From Anaerolineales bacterium (GTDB lineage: Bacteria > Chloroflexota > Anaerolineae > 4572-78 > J111), in the NCBI GenBank assembly GCA_020634935.1, contig JACKAT010000092.1, forward strand, positions 1 to 9,306: 9,306 nucleotides of DNA, given 5' to 3'. The position numbers were made by a program, and so were the translations under genes. Of the stretch, positions 1 to 5,845 are shown piece by piece. The notes under the pieces were generated by a model. That model was not told where the DNA came from. It searched no databases and saw nothing but the letters and a program-made list of their open reading frames with translations. Each line of letters opens with the position of its first letter. Position 1 is the stretch's first letter.

Positions 1-424
1 TGACGGTATTTTTATCAAGGTCGGCCATGACCTCATCGGTTATGGCCGCCATGCGGGCTTCGGTGTAGCGCATCGCCGCCGGCGGGTCGCCATCGACCGA
101 GCCGAAGTTGCCCTGCCCATCGACCAGGGGCGTTCGCATCGAAAAATCTTGGGCCATACGCACCATCGAGTCGTACACCGCCGCGTCGCCGTGAGGGTGG
201 TATTTGCCCAACACCTCACCGACAATCCGGGCACTTTTGCGGTAAGGCTGGCTGGCGCGCAGCCCCATATCGTACATGGCGTATAAAATACGCCGGTGAA
301 CAGGTTTCATGCCGTCGCGGACATCCGGCAACGCCCGGGAGACGATAACACTCATCGCGTAGTCAAGGTAGGCTTCCTGCATCTGCTGTTCTATGTCAAC
401 TTGTCGAACGATTCCAACTTCCAT
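1..424 (-). CDS. gyrA: DNA gyrase subunit A, N-terminal part (cut by window edge)
   Basis: This is the 5' part of the gene for the gyrase A subunit, the DNA-cleaving and rejoining half of the A2B2 enzyme that supercoils DNA. The 141 visible codons cover the start of the winged-helix breakage-reunion domain: DYAMSVIVSRALPDVRDG near residues 21-38, KPVHRRILYAM at 40-50, and the quinolone-binding stretch HPHGDAAVYDS at 76-86. The catalytic tyrosine is Tyr120 in MRYTEAR, matching Tyr122 of E. coli. The ATG is chosen because GGAGGAA lies just upstream and the N-terminus MEVGIVRQVDIEQQM fits the family. The reading frame stays open to base 1, so the rest of the gene is outside the window. ParC is a close paralogue, but GyrA is the better fit. 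The residue matching E. coli Ser83 is Ala81, while the acidic residue matching Asp87 is kept as Asp85. Confidence 0.95.
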   Translation of the reverse strand, partial: MEVGIVRQVDIEQQMQEAYLDYAMSVIVSRALPDVRDGMKPVHRRILYAMYDMGLRASQPYRKSARIVGEVLGKYHPHGDAAVYDSMVRMAQDFSMRTPLVDGQGNFGSVDGDPPAAMRYTEARMAAITDEVMADLDKNTV

Positions 425-427
425 TGC

Positions 428-434
428 TTCCTCC
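428..434 (-). promoter_or_regulatory. Shine-Dalgarno site of gyrA
   Basis: On the minus strand GGAGGAA ends three bases before the ATG at 424; the GGAGG core is five bases away. It is a near-perfect match to the anti-SD sequence and fixes the gyrA start. Confidence 0.8.
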
Positions 435-492
435 GTGGGCGTCGGGCTATATTTAGGGTAAGAACAAGTATTCTATACAAGATATAGGTAAT

Positions 493-520
493 ATTATAAA
501 CGGATTCGTATAGTTTTCAA
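493..520 (-). promoter_or_regulatory. Probable sigma70-type promoter of gyrA
   Basis: On the minus strand TTGAAA (515-520) and a perfect TATAAT (493-498) are separated by 16 bases. Transcription would start near 486, giving a leader of about 60 bases before the gyrA ATG. The region is AT-rich compared with the flanking genes. This is a motif match only. Confidence 0.6.
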
Positions 521-540
521 CTTACCAGAAGCGGCTAAAT

Positions 541-568
541 TTGCCAAATCTTTAGGCTGTTTGATAAT
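541..568 (+). promoter_or_regulatory. Possible promoter of the SDR gene, divergent from gyrA
   Basis: TTGCCA (541-546), a 16-base spacer and GATAAT (563-568) each match the sigma70 consensus at five of six positions. The start site would be near 575, about 40 bases before the ATG at 616. With the gyrA promoter it would form a back-to-back arrangement with 20 bases between the -35 boxes. Confidence 0.4.
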
Positions 569-615
569 GAGGTGGCGAGGAAAATGAATTTATTTGTAGA
601 GTGGAGAGGTAAACA

Positions 616-1383
616 ATGCTAATTCAAGATAGTACATTTTTAGTAACCGGCGCGGGATCGGGCCTGGGCGCAGCAACAGCCGAACTACTGGTCGAGTGGG
701 GGGGTAACGTGGTGGTCGCCGATGTCAAAGCCGAAGCCGGCCAGGCAACGGCGGCCCGATTAGGCGACCGGGCGCAGTTTGTCGAGACAGATGTGACCGA
801 CGAGCGCAGCGTGCAGCAGGCAATCGATGTCGCTTTGGAAAAGTTCGGTTCGTTGATGGGTGTAGTGAATTGTGCGGGGATTGTGCTGGCTAAAAAAGCG
901 ATGGGGCGGAATGGTCCGCATGATTTAGCCAGTTTTGCCAAAGTTATTGAAGTCAACCTGATCGGGACGTTTAATGTGGTTCGATTGGCGGCGGCGGCGA
1001 TAGTCAAAAATGAACCGTGGGCTGAGGGCGAACGGGGCGTTATTGTTAATACTGCCTCCATCGCGGCGTTCGATGGTCAAATTGGACAGGCGGCCTATGC
1101 CGCCTCAAAGGGTGGGGTGGCGGCCTTGACGCTGCCGTTGGCCCGTGAACTGGCCGGCAGCGGCATTCGCGTGGTGACTATCGCCCCCGGTATTTTTGAG
1201 ACACCCATGATGGCCAGTCTCCCCGAACCCGCTCGACAGTCACTGGGACAGCAGGTGCCGTTTCCGTCACGGTTGGGGCGACCGGATGAGTACGCCGCTT
1301 TGGTTAAGCATATCATGGAAAACGTGATGCTCAACGGTGAAGTGATCCGGTTAGACGGGGCTATGCGGCTGGCGTCGCGTTAA
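616..1383 (+). CDS. SDR-family 3-hydroxyacyl-CoA dehydrogenase, HSD10-like
   Basis: A 255-residue classical short-chain dehydrogenase/reductase that should oxidise a 3-hydroxyacyl-CoA with NAD+ in the cytoplasm. Seen in the sequence: the cofactor motif TGAGSGLG at residues 11-18, Asp36 at the end of the second beta strand (favouring NAD over NADP), NCAG at 85-88, and the tetrad Asn114, Ser148, Tyr161 and Lys165 (YAASK). The C-terminal third carries the HSD10 (type-2 3-hydroxyacyl-CoA dehydrogenase) signatures: APGIFETPMMASLPE at 190-204, QVPFPSRLG at 213-221 and LNGEVIRLDGA at 239-249. In that family substrates include 2-methyl-3-hydroxybutyryl-CoA (isoleucine degradation) and straight-chain 3-hydroxyacyl-CoAs; which one applies here cannot be read from sequence. 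Length is normal. The start is supported by GGAGAGG at 603-609. The gene stands alone, divergent from gyrA and convergent with the hydratase downstream. Confidence 0.88.
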   Translation: MLIQDSTFLVTGAGSGLGAATAELLVEWGGNVVVADVKAEAGQATAARLGDRAQFVETDVTDERSVQQAIDVALEKFGSLMGVVNCAGIVLAKKAMGRNGPHDLASFAKVIEVNLIGTFNVVRLAAAAIVKNEPWAEGERGVIVNTASIAAFDGQIGQAAYAASKGGVAALTLPLARELAGSGIRVVTIAPGIFETPMMASLPEPARQSLGQQVPFPSRLGRPDEYAALVKHIMENVMLNGEVIRLDGAMRLASR

Positions 1384-1396
1384 GGTTTGGGCGATA

Positions 1397-1412
1397 TGCC
1401 GGTTTTCCGGCA
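1397..1412. terminator. Small hairpin between convergent genes, possible weak terminator
   Basis: TGCCGG, a TTTT loop and CCGGCA form a perfect 6-bp stem 13 bases after the SDR stop codon. No T-run follows on either strand, so it is not a textbook intrinsic terminator. The remaining bases 1413-1575, between the two converging genes, show nothing else I can name. Confidence 0.25.
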
Positions 1413-1575
1413 AGATATTGTAGTAGTCAACGACATATGGCCAACAATGGACAACACCGGATTGACGAAAGGCGCGAATTTTGGCTTGCCTTATCCGTTT
1501 ATTTCCACAACCCGCTGTTGTTTGATCGGGGCAACATCAATTTGATCCCTACATTTTCCATCAAGATATTGACCA

Positions 1576-2421
1576 TTACCCCAGCGTGGCCGTGGCTTCT
1601 GTGGCCAGGACCCCTTCATGATTAGCGGCCCAAAGAACGACGGTTTGGCCTTCGCGCCGGCCGTTGATGGTGAAGGGGTGGATATCGAACAGTGGGCTGA
1701 CTGCGCGGAAGGAGAACTGTTTGATGGATTCGCCGGGTAGATGTTCGCGCACCAGATCGAGTAGCAGCGTGGCGACGAGCGGGCCGTGGACGACCAGGCC
1801 AGGGTAGCCCTCATGGGCGCAGTGGTCGCGATCGTAATGGATAAGATGGGAGTTGAAGGTAAGGGCCGAATAACGAAAGAGCAGGACGATGTTGGGCTCG
1901 ATTTGGCGCGACCAATCGGCGTTGGTGGGGGCGGCTTTTGGCTGCGGCGGCGGGTCGCCGGGTTGGGGCGCTGCGCGGTAGACCAGCGTTTGCTCTTCGA
2001 TGAGGGCGACGCCGTGGGGGCCGGAGATGGTATGGCGTACCGGGACAAAGACCAATTGCCCGCTTTTGCCTTCTTTGAGGACGACATCGACGATCTCGGA
2101 TTTTTTTTGAACGGGCTGGCCAATGCGCAGCGGCTGTACAAGGTCGAATTTGCCAGCGGCCCACATCCGGCGCGGCAGCGGCACAGGCGGGATAAAGCCG
2201 CCGCGTTTGGCGTGACCGTCGGGGCCGGTTGCGGACATCGGGGTGGTGGGTAGGAAGTAAAGCCAATGCCAAGCCGGAGGGAGTTCGTCGCCATCTTGGT
2301 AAGTTTGTGGTTTATCCAGCGTAGCGGCCATCCGAGCCACCGCCGGCAGGGTGATGACGTCGGTAGTTTCTTCGGTGGCGTCGATCCATTGTTTTAGATG
2401 GGGTAGGTTTAGGGTTGTCAA
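1576..2421 (-). CDS. Hotdog-fold acyl-CoA hydratase/dehydratase, HTD2 / mesaconyl-C4-CoA hydratase-like
   Basis: Double-hotdog protein of the MaoC/FAS1-like dehydratase superfamily, which adds or removes water across an enoyl/3-hydroxyacyl thioester. From the chosen TTG start it has 281 residues, normal for the family. The N-terminal hotdog holds QWIDATEETTDVIT (12-25) and PPAWHWLYFLPT (48-59). The C-terminal hotdog carries the active-site-like stretch FNSHLIHYD (189-197; Asn190, His192, His195) followed by GYPGLVVHGPL (205-215). Characterised relatives are mesaconyl-C4-CoA hydratase of the Chloroflexus 3-hydroxypropionate bicycle and mitochondrial HTD2; the true substrate is not decidable here. 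Start: the frame is open to a GTG at 2463, but that codon lies inside an intergenic repeat. The TTG at 2421 has GAAGAGAG upstream and gives a family-like N-terminus. An HSD10-like dehydrogenase converges on it, suggesting related acyl-CoA chemistry but not an operon. Confidence 0.8.
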   Translation of the reverse strand: MTTLNLPHLKQWIDATEETTDVITLPAVARMAATLDKPQTYQDGDELPPAWHWLYFLPTTPMSATGPDGHAKRGGFIPPVPLPRRMWAAGKFDLVQPLRIGQPVQKKSEIVDVVLKEGKSGQLVFVPVRHTISGPHGVALIEEQTLVYRAAPQPGDPPPQPKAAPTNADWSRQIEPNIVLLFRYSALTFNSHLIHYDRDHCAHEGYPGLVVHGPLVATLLLDLVREHLPGESIKQFSFRAVSPLFDIHPFTINGRREGQTVVLWAANHEGVLATEATATLG

Positions 2422-2425
2422 TTTT

Positions 2426-2433
2426 CTCTCTTC
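2426..2433 (-). promoter_or_regulatory. Ribosome binding site favouring the TTG start of the hydratase
   Basis: On the minus strand GAAGAGAG lies four bases before the TTG at 2421. It is a moderate match to the anti-SD sequence. No comparable site precedes the alternative GTG at 2463, which is embedded in the CTTCGTG repeat. Confidence 0.4.
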
Positions 2434-2457
2434 ATCGTGCTGGCGAATCAATTTTGC

Positions 2458-2523
2458 ATCCACGAAGTTACACGAAGGACACTAAAAAATAAACTTCGTG
2501 TAACTTTGTGTCACTTCGTGGAT
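2458..2523. repeat. 66-bp inverted repeat built from 10-bp CTTCGTG units
   Basis: On the plus strand three direct copies start exactly ten bases apart: CTTCGTGTAA (2494), CTTTGTGTCA (2504) and CTTCGTGGAT (2514). The left half carries the inverted copies ATCCACGAAG (2458) and TTACACGAAG (2468), then a decayed third. Bases 2458-2477 and 2504-2523 pair at 18 of 20 positions. Alternatively a perfect 11-bp inner stem (2467-2477 with 2494-2504) and a perfect 10-bp outer stem (2458-2467 with 2514-2523) can form. The loop is AT-rich. The element sits between the Agl23-type gene's stop (45 bases away) and the hydratase start, so it may act as a transcript 3' end or be a dispersed intergenic repeat. 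I recall similar CTTCGTG repeats between genes in several environmental phyla, but this is memory only. Confidence 0.8.
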
Positions 2524-2568
2524 CGTATGCTTCTGTTTAACCGTTTTAGATCGGTATGCGACTGGCGG

Positions 2569-5500
2569 TTATTGTGTTCCCACAGTCGGGAACGGAAATT
2601 TCATGACACGATTACTGTCGGAGTCGGTGATCAGGATATTGCCATCGGCATCAATTTCGACGCCGACGGGAAGTTGGAACGAAGCCAGGTCTTGGCCGTA
2701 CTGCCCCCAGGTTGCCAGCACCTCGCCCGTGTTACCGTTGTAGGCGATAAGGCGATAGCCTTCGGGGTCGCTAATGACGACTCGGTCTTGGTCGTCGACG
2801 GCGAGATAGGGTTTGTTGACCACGCTTTCGGTATCCCAGCCTTTGACATCCCATTGCAACAGCGGGGTGAAGTTAGGATCAAATTTTTGGATACGGCGAT
2901 TCCACGTGTCGGCTACGTAGATGTTGCCCTTACTGTCGATATCGATGCCGACCGGTTCTTCAAAGCTGCCGGCTACGATGCCGCCGCCGCCGTAGGTTTG
3001 CAAAAAGTTGCCGTCGGCATCGAATTTTTGGACGCGCTTATTGCCGGTATCGGTTACGTAGACATTGCCCTGAGGATCGACGGCGATATCGCGCGGCCCC
3101 CAGAAGTTGCCGGTTTCGGTATCCGGGGCGGTTTGGACGTTGACGAAGGCGCCGATACTCTTGATAAACGTCCCTTCGGCATCGAATAGTTGGATGCGGT
3201 GATTCCAGGTATCGGCGACATAAACCGTGCCGTTCGGTCCGACGGCGATACCCCAAGGTTCGTTGAATTGGCCATTGCCGCTACCTTGACCATTGCCCCA
3301 GCCAAAGAGAAATTGGCCGTTAGGATCGAAAACCTGGATGCGATGATTGCCGGCGTCGGCGACGTAAATATTACCGTTGGGCGCTACGGCTAGACCCCGA
3401 GGGGTGGTGAACTGGTTATTGCCGGCGCCGGCGTCGCCCCAGGTTTGTAGGGCATTGAGTTCCACCCGCTTGCCCTCATACGGGTTGAGCCCGCCGGCGG
3501 GAGCGGTCAATTGAACCGGTCCGCTTTGGTAGTCCCAGACCTCGTTGAGGACATCGTTGCGAATGTAGAGGGCGAAACGATGGACAAATGGCCATTCGTT
3601 GAGGTCATAGTCCTCATAGTCGCGATAGAAAATGATTTTCAACAGCTTGCGGCGATTATCGGCGGCAATGGCCCGGCGCTGGGCTTGCCCTTCAGCCGTG
3701 TCGAGCACGGGGTCGGCCGGAGGTGGCCCGGTGACGTAAGTTTGCCACAATTTTTGTAAAGTCTGATTCTTGTAATCTTCAATCGGCCACCAGACCAGCC
3801 GATAGTTGAAGCGAGTGTACTGATCGCCCAGGTAAGGTTTGACCTTGCTTTCGTTGGCCGAACCGACAATCACAATGGGCGAGTCGAGGGCCTCACGAGT
3901 GGGATTTTCCCCGTAGTAGACTCGATTAGGATATTCGCGCATATACCATTCCAGCGGCCAGGTCGAGTCGTTATCGTAAGCCACGCGGATCATCTTATCG
4001 CCGACCGTGCGGCGGGAGATGTTGTCGATTTGATCAAGGGCCAGTTTGACATCGGGCGAGGCGTGGGCATAGACTAAAAGTTCATTGACATAATCGTAAT
4101 TAACGAAGTTGAGCATCCAAGCAAAACGAATGGTTAGCAGCCCCATAAACACAAACGCGGTGATGAAGGTCACGCGCAGGGCAGCCCGCCGGCCTAATTT
4201 GCGCCCAAAGGTCCAGATCAAGCCGGCCAAAACCAACAACACGATGATCCCGGCGATGAATTGCAAGGTTTCGTTGATCGATTGGAGCGATTGGCTTTGA
4301 AACGGTTGGGCGGTAGCAATGGCGATCAGCCCGGCTGGAATGAGCAGCAGCGCGCCAGCCAGCAGCAGCCCGCCTTTTTGCCGGGCATCGGCCCAGTTGA
4401 AGCCATCCAACACCGTCTGAGTCACGTGACCACTCAGGAAGATCAACGGCAGAGTCATATGGACGGTCAGCCAGGGCATTTTTTCGCCGGCCCAACTATA
4501 AACCACAAGGGCAATAAAAGTCCAGTAAATCAAGAATATCGCAAATGTCCCGCCATCAGAGGGCCAGACGGACATCGTTTCTTCGTCAGAAGGGGCATCG
4601 CTGGGGTGGGGTGGTTCGAGATCGCTGTGGTCCGGAAATTGCCGGCGAATCAAGTAGGCCAGCCCCCCCACCAACCCGATGGCCACGGGCAGAAATTCAT
4701 AAAGCGGCACCAAAAAAAGATAATAATACCAGGGCTGGCCGCCGCGCTGGACGTCTTGTTGATTAAGCCAGTAGGTGACTTCGCCAATAGTGCCGGAATA
4801 GAGGCCGCCAATGTTAGTAAAAAAGGTGGTGTGCAAGACCACAAAGACTGCCACCGCCGCAATGATGGCTTTGCCGATCTCCAGCCGCTGTGGTAGCAGG
4901 CTCTTCGCAAACATCGTTACGGGCCGATTCGCCCGGTCGACGCCGAGTTGAATCAATAAGAGACCGATTAAAAGCCCCGTTATCAAAACTAAGGTATCCA
5001 TGTGGGCGGTTAGGGAAAAGGCTGATGTTTCGCCTTCGGTGGCGGTAGCGGCCAGAGTGTCGGCCTGGACAATGGCATAAACCTGAGCGGCGACCAAGAT
5101 GAAGACAACTCCTAGCAAGGCGTAATTCAACGTTTGCCGGCGAGTTTTGGGCAGGCTCTCCCATAGATAGCTGGCGACGATGAATGAAAAGCCGATATAG
5201 CCGTGGATGTAAGAAATTTCTTTGGTCGACAGCATCAAGGCTACGGCGACCGCGCCAATAAACAACCAGCGGCGGCCTCGAGTGCGCATATATTGGAAGA
5301 AGGAGAGAAAAATCAGGACTGTCCAGACGCTGACAAAAATATCGTGGCGAATGTAGCGGCTGTAGTACATCAAGCCGGGTGAGATTAAGATCATCAGCGA
5401 AACCGCCAGCGCGCCGGTACGACCTAGCCAGGGTCGAAACCAATAGGGCAAAATGACCAAAATCGAGCCAAATATCGCTGTTGACATACGCGCAGTAAAG

Positions 5501-5790
5501 TCATTGTCGCCAAAAAGAAAGTAGATCAGCGCGGTAATGTGAAAGAGAAAAGGCCCGTGCATCAGGGGATCGTGCTGGTAGCCTTTGCCGGCGTATAAAT
5601 TCCACGAGTAGAGGGTGTGCAGGCTTTCATCGTGGCTCATGACCCGCGCCCCTAACATGTAAAAGCGGGTAATCAGCGCCAGTACCAAGATAGTGGCGTA
5701 GAGAACGATTTCCCAGTTGATGACAAACAGGCTGGTGATGGGCGTATCGAGCGTAAGTTTTCGTTGAATGGAACTGCTTTTTACGGTCAT
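2569..5790 (-). CDS. Agl23/TIGR03663-type GT-C membrane protein with C-terminal NHL propeller
   Basis: A 1073-residue polytopic membrane protein of the Agl23 (flippase-activity-associated, TIGR03663) type, related to PMT/GT39 glycosyltransferases that use lipid-linked sugars on the outer face of the membrane. After a first helix (about 24-46) comes an outside loop with MSHDESLHTLYSW (51-63; Asp54, Glu55) and HDPLMHGP (73-80), matching the GT-C acidic catalytic motif. About 13-16 helices follow up to residue 560, including SWAGEKMPWLTVH (432-444), a family landmark. Residues 565-785 form a soluble region. Residues 788-1067 are six NHL repeats (typical unit: P-x-G-I-A-V-x-x-x-G-N-I-Y-V-A-D-x-x-N-x-R-I-Q-x-F), enough for a six-bladed beta propeller, probably outside the cell. 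The ATG at 5790 has AAAGG upstream; a longer in-frame start at 5907 would overlap the previous gene and run through a tandem repeat, so it is rejected. Substrate is unknown. It probably forms an operon with its degenerate paralogue 55 bp upstream. Confidence 0.85.
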   Translation of the reverse strand: MTVKSSSIQRKLTLDTPITSLFVINWEIVLYATILVLALITRFYMLGARVMSHDESLHTLYSWNLYAGKGYQHDPLMHGPFLFHITALIYFLFGDNDFTARMSTAIFGSILVILPYWFRPWLGRTGALAVSLMILISPGLMYYSRYIRHDIFVSVWTVLIFLSFFQYMRTRGRRWLFIGAVAVALMLSTKEISYIHGYIGFSFIVASYLWESLPKTRRQTLNYALLGVVFILVAAQVYAIVQADTLAATATEGETSAFSLTAHMDTLVLITGLLIGLLLIQLGVDRANRPVTMFAKSLLPQRLEIGKAIIAAVAVFVVLHTTFFTNIGGLYSGTIGEVTYWLNQQDVQRGGQPWYYYLFLVPLYEFLPVAIGLVGGLAYLIRRQFPDHSDLEPPHPSDAPSDEETMSVWPSDGGTFAIFLIYWTFIALVVYSWAGEKMPWLTVHMTLPLIFLSGHVTQTVLDGFNWADARQKGGLLLAGALLLIPAGLIAIATAQPFQSQSLQSINETLQFIAGIIVLLVLAGLIWTFGRKLGRRAALRVTFITAFVFMGLLTIRFAWMLNFVNYDYVNELLVYAHASPDVKLALDQIDNISRRTVGDKMIRVAYDNDSTWPLEWYMREYPNRVYYGENPTREALDSPIVIVGSANESKVKPYLGDQYTRFNYRLVWWPIEDYKNQTLQKLWQTYVTGPPPADPVLDTAEGQAQRRAIAADNRRKLLKIIFYRDYEDYDLNEWPFVHRFALYIRNDVLNEVWDYQSGPVQLTAPAGGLNPYEGKRVELNALQTWGDAGAGNNQFTTPRGLAVAPNGNIYVADAGNHRIQVFDPNGQFLFGWGNGQGSGNGQFNEPWGIAVGPNGTVYVADTWNHRIQLFDAEGTFIKSIGAFVNVQTAPDTETGNFWGPRDIAVDPQGNVYVTDTGNKRVQKFDADGNFLQTYGGGGIVAGSFEEPVGIDIDSKGNIYVADTWNRRIQKFDPNFTPLLQWDVKGWDTESVVNKPYLAVDDQDRVVISDPEGYRLIAYNGNTGEVLATWGQYGQDLASFQLPVGVEIDADGNILITDSDSNRVMKFPFPTVGTQ

Positions 5791-5804
5791 AGTCAAACCT
5801 TTAG

Positions 5805-5836
5805 CAATTGATAATTGACAATTGATAATTGATAAT
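5805..5836. repeat. Tandem AT-rich heptad repeat between the two GT-C genes
   Basis: The plus strand holds two exact 14-bp units CAATTGATAATTGA (5805-5818, 5819-5832) plus TAAT. It can also be read as four heptads of the form (C/T)AATTGA. The AATT cores make it rich in short dyads (CAATTG). It fills most of the 55-bp spacer and ends 14 bases before the downstream ATG (minus strand), close to the AAAGG ribosome site. A degenerate version (AATTG-type words at 7741-7770) lies before the upstream paralogue. Confidence 0.85.
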
Positions 5837-5845
5837 CGGGGTGTT

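Noticed and set aside
40..234. Minus-strand Arg/Trp-rich frame inside gyrA
   Set aside because: It is an alternative frame of the gyrA gene, which reads through the same bases with full family conservation.
1786..2253. Plus-strand open frame opposite the hydratase
   Set aside because: Antisense of the hotdog protein, whose catalytic motif is intact on the minus strand. Its Gly- and Asp-rich composition is a by-product of GC-rich codons.
2458..2523. Intrinsic terminator of the Agl23-type gene
   Set aside because: The stem is long, but no T-run follows the closing arm on the minus strand; the T-rich stretch lies in the loop. It is kept as a repeat instead.
2437..3189. Plus-strand open frame of 250 codons opposite the NHL repeats
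   Set aside because: It is the antisense of a strongly conserved repeat domain. Its apparent internal repeats mirror the NHL units, and it runs through the CTTCGTG hairpin.
4261..4896. Plus-strand open frame opposite the Agl23-type membrane domain
   Set aside because: The opposite strand encodes clear transmembrane helices and the KMPWLTVH landmark. This frame has no recognisable domain or ribosome site.
5805..5836. CRISPR-like repeat
   Set aside because: The units are directly adjacent without spacers, and there are no cas genes nearby.
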